From positions 5,208,001 to 5,272,000 of the forward strand of contig OY969916.1 of assembly GCA_963704535.1 (NCBI GenBank): a DNA stretch of 64,000 bases. The letters are read 5' to 3'. Both the position numbers and the translations under genes were made by a program. The notes beneath the pieces are model-generated. The model worked only from the letters and a program-made list of their open reading frames with translations, did no database searches and was not told the origin of the DNA. The DNA comes from G963704535 sp963704535 (GTDB taxonomy: Bacteria; Chloroflexota; Chloroflexia; Chloroflexales; Roseiflexaceae). Numbering within the stretch: position 1 is the first letter of the stretch; each line of letters opens with the position of its first letter. This document shows, piece after piece, positions 36,000 through 43,974 of this stretch.

Positions 36000-38336
36000 C
36001 TACACCGGCGGCTCCGGCGGGACGGACGCGATCGCGAACGCCTTCAGCCCGCTCTCACCCGCCCGCGGCGCGTCGAGGTAGCTGAGTCGGCTCCAGCCGT
36101 TCGTAGCGGTCGCGTAGACGTGCAGGCGCTCGGCGAAGGCGCCGCGAGTACACGGCGGCACACTAGACGGGTTGTTCAGCAGCGCCGCCACCGACACATC
36201 CTGCGAGTACACCCCGCCGGCGTGGGTGAAGCTGCCCTGCGGCACGCCCACGTCGCCGCTCGCGCAGGCCGGGTCGACATTCCCCGCACTACCCCGCACC
36301 ACCGTGAAGTCGAACGTCGCGAAGTCGTGCGGATGCATCGCCAGGAACGAGATGTGGGCGTTGGTGCTGCCTGCCGTGCCCTCGGTGTACTCCAGGAAGC
36401 CGCACGGGCCGGCCGCATCGCCATTCACTTCCACATCATAAATGTCACCGTGGCAGACATTATTGTCGACGCGCACCACCATTCGGAACGCCAGAACATC
36501 GCCGGTGGCCGGATCGACGATCAAATGCTCCGCCGGCGCGCTCACGGTGGTAACGGTCCCCGCGCCAAACGGCGCCGGCACATCCGGGATGCGCACCATC
36601 ACCCCGGCGGCGGTCAGGTTGACCAGCGTGCCGTCGGAGCGGAACAGCTCCAGCTTCAGCTCATACTTGCCGGCGGCCAGGTCGGGGTTATTGGTATCCA
36701 GCAAGTGCGTCTCGAAGAACGCCGTCGCATTGTCCTGGTGCGAGTCGACCACCACCCAGCCATCGCTGGGCACCGACGGCTGGAACGGCTGGATCTTGAA
36801 CAGGTTCTGGCCGGGGAACTCCGGCACCGGCCCCATCGGCTCCACCGGGAACGAGACCGCGAAGGGCGGGTTCGGGTCAATCAGCATGTAATGCCGCACC
36901 ACCGGCTGGCTCAGGTGGTGCCAATCGGGGTCGGCGGCCGGGGCCACACCGTCGCTGAGCGTCATGCGGTGGTAGGACCAGCGGTAGTAGGTGATATCCG
37001 CCGCGAACAGCGCCTCGCGACCGAATAGCACGCGCGGCTCCAGCACGCCGCCGAACGGCTCGCCGAAGGTGGTCAGGCCCTCGTTCGCGGCCGCCGCCGC
37101 GCCCTGGATCTCGTGGACGCTGACCTCCTCGCCGATGCCCATGACCACGACCTGCCGGCCCGACGGGTCGGGCGGGTTGCCGCACACCGGCACGCGCGGG
37201 TCGGTCACTCGGATGGTCACCTCGGTGCCGCAGGCGTAGTTCCAGTAGACGTTGCAGGGCAGCGGCGGGTGGTAGACCGTCGTCCAGACGCCGCCGATAT
37301 TGTACTCGACCCAGAAGTACAGGTCGGGATGATCGCCGAAGCAGCGGTACCAGTAGGTCGTATCGAAGCGGCCCTGCGCGTCGGTCTCCAGCACCGCGAT
37401 CTCATCGCAGCGATAGCGCCACCAGAACCACGGCCAGCGGCACAAGTAGGGCCGGATCAGATCGAGGTTGAGCGTCAACGCATCACGGACCACGTTCGGC
37501 GAGGACGAGAGCAGCGCGGCCCGCGTCGCGGCGGGCAAGGACGTCAGACCAGGCGGCTCCGGCTGCGGGTTCAGCGCGGCCAGGGCGCTCGCGCGCGCCA
37601 GGCCGGGCGGCTCCGGCTGCGGGTTCAGCTCCACCATCCCCCGCATCGAAGCGGCCCGCTGGATGCGCGCCGCGCGGGGCGGCAGCGGCTGCGGGTTCAG
37701 CGCGGCCCGCTCGAAGCGGCGGGCGATATTCTCCGGCGATGGGTCGATGAAACCGGGGTCGATCTGGAACGGCGGATCAGGGATCGGGTCGGGGATCGGC
37801 CGCACCAGCTCGCGCAGCAGCTCATCGCGCAGCCGGAAGACCAGGTGGTCGGGCAGGCGCAGGATGTACCACGGCAGCCGGTCGACCTCGCAGATATGCA
37901 CGCGGGCGTGACAGACCGGCAGCTCGCTGATCGTACCGCCCAGCGAGATCGGCTTGACCACCTGGCCCCGAATCCGGCATCGGCACCACAGCCAGTCGCG
38001 CCAGTGTAGCTCCGGGATCGGCGCCAACTCCAGGACCTGGCTGGCCGGGTCGAGCCGCAAGACCGGCTCGTAGGCGTTGAGCTTCTGCATCAGCTCAAGC
38101 GTGGGCTGCTGCTTCTCGCGGCCCTCCGGCGGCGGCGGGCCGAGGAAGATGCGCGGCCGGTGCAGCCTGCGCGCGTCGAGCGCAAGCTTGACATACTCGC
38201 CTTCGAGCGGCGCCCCGGTGACGAAGTTCCCGGCGCTATCGAACACATAGGCGATGACTCGCAGATCCTTGGCCGGCTCCCCCTCGAATGGTACTTTGAG
38301 CTCGATGACCTGCTCCCCGCGATCGTTGGTCGACAT
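36000..38336 (-). CDS. Large unknown protein with LNPQPEPP repeats
   Basis: 778 aa, no signal peptide. I do not recognise the family. The N-terminal 190 residues are beta-rich (VIELKVPFEGEPAKDLRVIAYVF). Residues 205-265 hold three spaced copies of a proline motif: LNPQPLPP at 213, LNPQPEPPG at 237 and LNPQPEPPG at 255. About 310-410 resembles a carbohydrate- or Ig-like sandwich rich in Tyr, Trp and Cys (YWYRCFGDHPDLYFWVEYN). The C-terminal 250 residues are again beta-rich with paired cysteines (NVCHGDIYDVEV, GPCGFLEY). It is monocistronic with a strong terminator. A structural or packaging role is a guess only. Confidence 0.75.
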   Translation of the reverse strand: MSTNDRGEQVIELKVPFEGEPAKDLRVIAYVFDSAGNFVTGAPLEGEYVKLALDARRLHRPRIFLGPPPPEGREKQQPTLELMQKLNAYEPVLRLDPASQVLELAPIPELHWRDWLWCRCRIRGQVVKPISLGGTISELPVCHARVHICEVDRLPWYILRLPDHLVFRLRDELLRELVRPIPDPIPDPPFQIDPGFIDPSPENIARRFERAALNPQPLPPRAARIQRAASMRGMVELNPQPEPPGLARASALAALNPQPEPPGLTSLPAATRAALLSSSPNVVRDALTLNLDLIRPYLCRWPWFWWRYRCDEIAVLETDAQGRFDTTYWYRCFGDHPDLYFWVEYNIGGVWTTVYHPPLPCNVYWNYACGTEVTIRVTDPRVPVCGNPPDPSGRQVVVMGIGEEVSVHEIQGAAAAANEGLTTFGEPFGGVLEPRVLFGREALFAADITYYRWSYHRMTLSDGVAPAADPDWHHLSQPVVRHYMLIDPNPPFAVSFPVEPMGPVPEFPGQNLFKIQPFQPSVPSDGWVVVDSHQDNATAFFETHLLDTNNPDLAAGKYELKLELFRSDGTLVNLTAAGVMVRIPDVPAPFGAGTVTTVSAPAEHLIVDPATGDVLAFRMVVRVDNNVCHGDIYDVEVNGDAAGPCGFLEYTEGTAGSTNAHISFLAMHPHDFATFDFTVVRGSAGNVDPACASGDVGVPQGSFTHAGGVYSQDVSVAALLNNPSSVPPCTRGAFAERLHVYATATNGWSRLSYLDAPRAGESGLKAFAIASVPPEPPV

Positions 38337-38533
38337 TGGTTGAGTCTCCTTCTACAGTACACGTGAGCCGTCGTAATGACGTGCTTGGAGCGACAAGGCC
38401 ACGATCGATCGCTACCGGCAGCAGCGATACGCGACCGTGCGAATTGTCTTCTCCGCTACACTCAACGTTGGGCGCGCAGCAATTTGGGCGCACCTGGAGC
38501 AGATGCTCGCGACATACGGTCGTATTTACCTCC

Positions 38534-38622
38534 TAAAAGGGGGAGTTTGAGGGGGCCGCCCCCTCAAGAACTCTTTTTCTACCATCCAGACCCTGCGACA
38601 AACGGACTTTTCAAACAGTCTC
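38534..38622. repeat. R1 element
   Basis: Core AAAGGGGGAGTTTGAGGGGG against CCCCCTCAAGAACTC, ending TTTTCAAACAGTCTCT. It lies between the large protein gene and a glycosyltransferase remnant. No gene was recognised in 38337-38600 apart from this repeat. Confidence 0.75.
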
Positions 38623-38639
38623 TAACAACGGCGTTCCCG

Positions 38640-38890
38640 TCATAACCGGCTCTCGATGATCTTCAAGCGTCTCGGCGGCATGATCGAGATCGGGCTCGGC
38701 CCAATATGTCCCGCGTCGGTATGGCCCGTAATCGCGTTCCAGCTCCACCAGTTGGTAGCGCACCGGGTAGCTATTTTCCGGTGTCATGAAGTCCATAGTG
38801 CCGGAGTAGCCGGTCGCCACCACTGGCTTGCCCAGCGCCATGGCTTCGGCCATCGTCAGCTCCTTCGAGCGGAATGCGCTGCCCAAGCAT
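38640..38890 (-). pseudogene. Glycosyltransferase family 4 C-terminal remnant
   Basis: About 80 residues reading LTMAEAMALGKPVVATGYSG, then MDFMTPENSYPV, DYGPYRRGTYWAEPDLDHAAETL. This is the donor-binding end of GT4 enzymes, whose ExxxxG/E signature is seen as EAMALGKP. The sequence before it (SLECLGSAFRSKE) looks like a frame-broken SLHRSEGFG segment, and no N-terminal GT domain follows upstream. A degraded or truncated gene is likely. Confidence 0.65.
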
Positions 38891-39244
38891 TCGAGTGACT
38901 GGATCGCTGAGGGCCACGAGCGCCGGCTGGCCACCACGCTCTGCTTGATCGGCAGGCTGGGCCGGCGGAGATTGCAGCGGCGCAGGCAGTATCGTGGCGC
39001 AGATCGGCGCCTGGGCCAGCAACTGCGCCATCTGGTCGTAGAAAAATGCCCCGCTTATGAGCCGGTACGGCGCCAGCGCCATGCGCGCGCCAGGAGGTAG
39101 CTCGGCGCGGCTGTGGAATGGGCTGATATGCTGCGGATCGAAGTGCTGCTCGATCGCGGCCAGGAAGGTCGGATGAAGCGCGCCCGGCAGCTTCAGCACA
39201 AAAAGTTTATCATCCGCCCGCAGATCGACCGCTGCTGCCGCAGA

Positions 39245-39660
39245 GCCGCGCTGCTTAGAGACCGGCGGGCTGTCGGACGGGTATGGCGCCGGGCTCCACC
39301 TGCAGCCCACCTTCGTAGGCGTGCAACACGTCCAGCGTAGAGACGACCTATATCGAAAGATCTGCCTGGCGAAAATCGCCCGGTCGAAACTATCCCAGGC
39401 CAAGCCGAGCGCTCGTGAAATCGTGTAGCCCTCATCTTCTGCGTACTCCGCCAGCGCCACCAGCGCATCATCCCCGCCGATCAGCGCCAGGGCGAGAACA
39501 CATGCGGCCGCCTCGTCTTCGCTGTACCAGGGTCGGTCTTTCAGCAATGGGATAACTTTCGGCCCGGCCGCCGCCAGCAGCCTGGCCTCGTCTGGTGGGC
39601 CTGGTCCGCGATCGATGCCTGGCTGGGATCGCCGATATGCTGCGGCGCTGGATCGGATAG
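39245..39660 (-). pseudogene. HEAT-repeat C-terminal fragment (NACHT/STAND-type protein)
   Basis: VIPLLKDRPWYSEDEAAACVLALALIGGDDALVALAEYAEDE and ISRALGLAWDSFDRAIFARQIF match the HEAT-like tails common on large NTPase regulators in Chloroflexia. At about 39350 a frame change leads to STLDVLHAYEGGLQVEPGAI and a stop. No NTPase domain is present. I read this as a leftover 3' end. The stretch 38890-39240 beyond it has weak coding character and no family I recognise. Confidence 0.5.
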
Positions 39661-39765
39661 GGGGTTTACGATTTACGATCAAGCCGTAGGGCGGAAGGCA
39701 AATCGCCCTCAATGAAAACAACGAACGCCATGTAGAAACGACCGATCTGCTCACACCGCGCGAGA

Positions 39766-40497
39766 CTACGGACCACGGACGACCTGTCCCGCCGCCTGTT
39801 GCAGCGCCGCGACATCCGCATCCGGCAGATCCACCGTATTCGCGACGCCCGCCGGGCTCTTGCCGTAGAAGGTCGCGTAGAACACGCAGGCCGCCAGGTA
39901 GGAGCCGGCCAGGGTTGGATGGCTTTGGTCGGCCTCGTAGAGCGCCACTTGCGGCGCGTCGCGCTGGGCATGTTGCCAGGCACTGCCGACCGGGGCGACG
40001 ATCGCGCCCAACTCGCGGGCGATCCGCGTGTAGGCATCGTCGATCGCCCGCTGGTCCGCCGGCGACTGCTGGCGTGCCCAGGTCAGGAACAGCACCGTCT
40101 TGCCGCCCTGGCGCTTGATCTCCCCGTCGAACAGGCGCACAGCACGATGCATGGCGCTGGGGTCGGCGATCGGGCGCAGGCTCTGCTCTTGCAGCACCAC
40201 GTAGTCCCAGCCGCCGCGCGCCAGGGCCGCCCGCGCCTCGCCGCTGCGCCAGTGGTCGTCGAGGGTCGCGCCGCCGACCGCTATCATGGTCGGGTCGAAG
40301 CGGGCCGGCTGGCCTGCCGCGTCGGCGATCTGGGCGATGAGCGTGGGCAGATCGTGACCAAAGGTGTAGCTGTTCCCGATAAACAGCACCTTAATTCGCG
40401 GTCGAGTCGCCTCAAGGACCATACGCACCCCCAGCGCGGTGAGCAACCCCAACGCCACAAGCAGCGCCAAGCCGAGCGTAAGTGTTCGTCGCATCAT
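39766..40497 (-). CDS. SGNH/GDSL-type hydrolase, membrane-anchored
   Basis: 243 aa. Residues 1-28 form a signal anchor or uncleaved signal peptide (TLGLALLVALGLLTALGVRMV). The hydrolase domain starts VLFIGNSYTFGHDLP, the GNSxT variant of the GDS nucleophile block. Later blocks are WDYVVLQEQSLRP (block III), LFLTWARQ and the Asp/His pair DQSHPTLAGSYLAA (block V). It is therefore probably a lipase or esterase-like enzyme acting outside the membrane on an ester or acetylated glycan. A ribosome site GAGGAG lies 11 bases before the ATG pair. It is monocistronic. Confidence 0.85.
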   Translation of the reverse strand: MMRRTLTLGLALLVALGLLTALGVRMVLEATRPRIKVLFIGNSYTFGHDLPTLIAQIADAAGQPARFDPTMIAVGGATLDDHWRSGEARAALARGGWDYVVLQEQSLRPIADPSAMHRAVRLFDGEIKRQGGKTVLFLTWARQQSPADQRAIDDAYTRIARELGAIVAPVGSAWQHAQRDAPQVALYEADQSHPTLAGSYLAACVFYATFYGKSPAGVANTVDLPDADVAALQQAAGQVVRGP

Positions 40498-40741
40498 CAG
40501 AGGGAATACTCCTCAAAAAAGCCGTGTTGCAGAATTGTACACCATTCGTTAACGCTTCGATCGTCTATACCAACCTGTCCCATATTACACTCCAGTTGGC
40601 ATTATCTGATGCAGCGCTGTAGGGCCAGGGATGCCGTTGGCGGCTTCGTGCTCAGGCACGGGGGCCGATTGTGGTAAGCTGATGGCTTTACAATGCCCAG
40701 GTGTATGCAATCTTAATGTAGAGGCCTATATGTAGATTCTC

Positions 40742-43700
40742 TTGCCGCTCCTGTTTGATCCCAACTTGCAATACATCCTAGCCTGGAGTCAAACTTCTGT
40801 GCCTTACAATCTCAACACTTGTGTCCATGCGCTCGTCGCAGAGCAGGCCGAGCGCATGCCCGACGCCATTGCCGTGGCCGATGGGCAGGGATCTCTCACC
40901 TACAGTGAGCTAAATGCCAAATCCAATCAGCTCGCCCGCTACTTGCAGGCGCGGGGGGTCGGACCAGAAATCATGGTGGGCATCTGCATGGAGCGGTCTG
41001 TTGATCTCGTGGTCGCTTGTCTAGGCGTCCTCAAGGCCGGAGGCGCCTATGTTCCGCTCGACCCGGCCTGTCCGATCGAGCGCCTGGCCTTGATGCTGGC
41101 TGATGCCCGCGTTCCGGTTCTCGTGACTCAAGAGCGGCTGCGTAGCTCGATGGCAGCACACGCGCCACAGTTGGTTTGTCTGGACACCGACTGGCCGTGC
41201 CTCGCGCAGGAGTCGGCGGAGAACCTACCTGCACAGCCCTCGCTCAGGAATCTCGCCTACGTGATTTACACATCAGGCTCAACCGGCAAGCCCAAAGGGG
41301 TCCCGATCGAACATCGCGGTCTGCTCAACTTGATCACCTGGCACCAGCGGGCGTTCGCCATCTCGGCCGCCGACCGAGCAACCCAGCTTGCCGGGCCGGC
41401 GTTTGATGCGTCCGTCTGGGAGCTATGGCCCTATCTGGCCATTGGAGCGAGCGTCCATATCCCAGACGAGACCACTCAACTTACGCCGGCCCACCTGCGC
41501 GATTGGTTGCTGCACCAGGCCATCACGATCTGTTTCCTCCCAACCCCTTTGGCCGAGCAGGCGATCGACATGGCCTGGCCCACACAGGCATCTCTGCGCT
41601 TCCTGCTGACCGGCGGTGACCAACTGACTCGACCCCCCCGACCAGGCTTGCCATTCGCACTGATCAACAACTACGGGCCGACCGAAAATTCCGTCGTCTC
41701 GACATCGGGGCCGGTGCTACCAGGCCATCAGAATGGCACACTGCCGGACATCGGGCGTCCAATTGACAGCGTCTGCGCCTATATTCTGGACACCCACCTG
41801 CAACCAACCCCGGTTGGCGTGCCTGGAGAACTGTGCATCAGGAGTATCGGGCTGGCGCGCGGCTACCTCAACCAGCCGGGGCTGACCGCCGAGAAATTTG
41901 TTCCCGACGCTTTCACCCTTGAGCTAGGTGCCCGAATGTACCGCACCGGCGACCTGGCGAGCTGTCGATCGGATGGCACAATTGAGTTTCTGGGCCGGAT
42001 GGATCAGCAGGTCAAGATACGTGGCTTCCGAATTGAGCTCGGCGAGATCGAGGCTACGCTGAAGCAGCACTCACGTGTGCGCGATGCCATTGTCGCCTGC
42101 GAATCTGATGGGCACGGCGCTCCCGAGAAACGACTTGTGACGTATGTTGTTCCGTCCATCGCCGGTAAGCCGGGCAGTTCGTCGTTCATCGCCGAGTTGC
42201 GAACTTTTCTACAGACGAAGTTGCCGGAGTACATGGTACCATCGGCCTTTGTGCTGCTTGAAGCCCTCCCGCTTACCCCGAACGGCAAAGTGGATCGGCG
42301 GGCGTTGCCCGCCGTGGAGGGGTACAAGACAGCGCTCGAGCTGGCAGAGGCGCCACGCACGCCGGATGAGATCGTGCTGGTAAAGATCTGGGCGACCGTA
42401 TTGGGATGTGCCCGTGTCGGCATCTATGACGACTTCTTCGCGCTCGGCGGCCATTCGCTGCTGGCGACACGCGCGATCGAGCTTGTCAATGCCACCTTCG
42501 ACCGCAATGTCTCGCCACGCCTGTTATTCGAGGCTCCGACCGTCGCCGCATTCGCGCAGGCAATCGGGAGCGGCTCTGCTCGACCAGCGTCGCTAGCGCC
42601 GGTGGATCTGGCTGCGGATGTCGTCCTGGACCTTTCCATCAGGCCGCCGGCGACCACGGGGCGGCTGCTCGACACGGCACCTGAGAGGATCTTCCTGACC
42701 GGAGCAACCGGCTTCCTCGGCGCGTTTCTGCTCCACGAGTTGCTGGTACAAACCAGAGCCACCATTTACTGCCTGGTCCGCGCCGTAAATGCCCGGCAGG
42801 CCAGCCTACGCATCCAACAAACGCTTACCGAATATCAGATCGAGTACCACGATTGGCACCATCGGATCATCCCTGTGGTCGGTGATCTGCGTGATAGCCG
42901 GCTCGGGCTGAGCGCGCAGACCTTTCAACACCTGACTCACACCATTGATGTTATCTACCATGCCGGAGCGCAGGTACACTACCTGCATCCTTACGACGCA
43001 CTCAAAGCGGCCAATGTCCAGGGAACCGTCGAGGTCCTTCGGCTGGCATGCGCGATACGCCCCAAACCTGTCCACTACATCTCCTCTATCGCAGTCGCAT
43101 TGGTGAGCGAGGGAGCGGCGTGTGTGCGCGAGGACGACGACCTGGCCGACTGCACGAGTTCGAAGGGGTATGATCAGAGCAAGTGGGTGGGCGAGGGGAT
43201 CGTGCGCCGCGCCCGAGCGCGTGGTCTTCCGGTCGCCATCTACCGCCCAGGACGCATTGGTGCTCACAGCGGCACAGGAGCGGGTAACCCGGACGATTTT
43301 TTTATGCGATTGTTAGCGGGCTGCATCCAGATCGGCTTGGCCCCCGACATCCCCTTGCTGGAAAACCTGATCCCCATCGATTACGCCGCGCAAGCGATCG
43401 TACACCTGTCGAAGCAGCCGGAGTTAGTCAACAAAACGTTCCACCTGCTGAACCCACAGCCAATCGGATGGCAGTGGGTGGTCGACGTGGCTCAACAGTC
43501 CGGCTACCCGCTGCGGCTCGTGCCATACATAGAATGGCACAACGCACTGACGCAGGCTGCCTCATTCGACCTCGGCCAGGCGCTGCACCCTCTGCTGACG
43601 GTAGTCCCGGAGGCTCAGGCAGCGCAGTGGATAGATTACCTGGCCAAGCATATCTTCGATACGCGTAATACACTGGCGGGGCTGGCCGGCAGCAAGATAC

Positions 43701-43810
43701 GCTGCCCCCCGATCGACGCGCCGCTGGTGCAGCGTATGCTTGCCAATGCCGTCCACCGTGGGTTGGTGGCCGCACCGATGCTTGCTCACCATGGCATCAC
43801 CCGAGCATAG
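40742..43810 (+). CDS. NRPS-like adenylation-carrier-thioester reductase (A-T-R)
   Basis: 1022 aa, a stand-alone module that activates an amino acid as adenylate, loads it on a carrier arm and releases it reductively. The adenylation domain (about 20-510) shows YTSGSTGKPKG, FDASVWE, NYGPTEN, YRTGD and NGKVDR. Reading the GrsA-aligned pocket gives D-A-W-F-L-G-N-V-V-K, the published leucine code. The carrier has FFALGGHSLLATR with its serine near residue 573. The reductase (about 640-1000) has TGATGFLG and YDQSKW (YxxxK). No condensation domain is present. The expected product is leucinal or leucinol (inference). The start is TTG 40742 with no clear ribosome site, so it could lie slightly downstream. 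Confidence 0.92.
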   Translation: MPLLFDPNLQYILAWSQTSVPYNLNTCVHALVAEQAERMPDAIAVADGQGSLTYSELNAKSNQLARYLQARGVGPEIMVGICMERSVDLVVACLGVLKAGGAYVPLDPACPIERLALMLADARVPVLVTQERLRSSMAAHAPQLVCLDTDWPCLAQESAENLPAQPSLRNLAYVIYTSGSTGKPKGVPIEHRGLLNLITWHQRAFAISAADRATQLAGPAFDASVWELWPYLAIGASVHIPDETTQLTPAHLRDWLLHQAITICFLPTPLAEQAIDMAWPTQASLRFLLTGGDQLTRPPRPGLPFALINNYGPTENSVVSTSGPVLPGHQNGTLPDIGRPIDSVCAYILDTHLQPTPVGVPGELCIRSIGLARGYLNQPGLTAEKFVPDAFTLELGARMYRTGDLASCRSDGTIEFLGRMDQQVKIRGFRIELGEIEATLKQHSRVRDAIVACESDGHGAPEKRLVTYVVPSIAGKPGSSSFIAELRTFLQTKLPEYMVPSAFVLLEALPLTPNGKVDRRALPAVEGYKTALELAEAPRTPDEIVLVKIWATVLGCARVGIYDDFFALGGHSLLATRAIELVNATFDRNVSPRLLFEAPTVAAFAQAIGSGSARPASLAPVDLAADVVLDLSIRPPATTGRLLDTAPERIFLTGATGFLGAFLLHELLVQTRATIYCLVRAVNARQASLRIQQTLTEYQIEYHDWHHRIIPVVGDLRDSRLGLSAQTFQHLTHTIDVIYHAGAQVHYLHPYDALKAANVQGTVEVLRLACAIRPKPVHYISSIAVALVSEGAACVREDDDLADCTSSKGYDQSKWVGEGIVRRARARGLPVAIYRPGRIGAHSGTGAGNPDDFFMRLLAGCIQIGLAPDIPLLENLIPIDYAAQAIVHLSKQPELVNKTFHLLNPQPIGWQWVVDVAQQSGYPLRLVPYIEWHNALTQAASFDLGQALHPLLTVVPEAQAAQWIDYLAKHIFDTRNTLAGLAGSKIRCPPIDAPLVQRMLANAVHRGLVAAPMLAHHGITRA

Positions 43811-43974
43811 TGGCTTATCTCACAGAGCTTGCGGTGAAAGGGAGGCTCGGAGAGGGCCTCCCCACAAAACCATCGTAGTGGACCAATGGTCACGTTTCGG
43901 TATCATTATTGTGCTAGAGTAGAACAAAAAGTGCTTTGATTGAATATAAATCAATAAATCAATAAAGGAATAAT

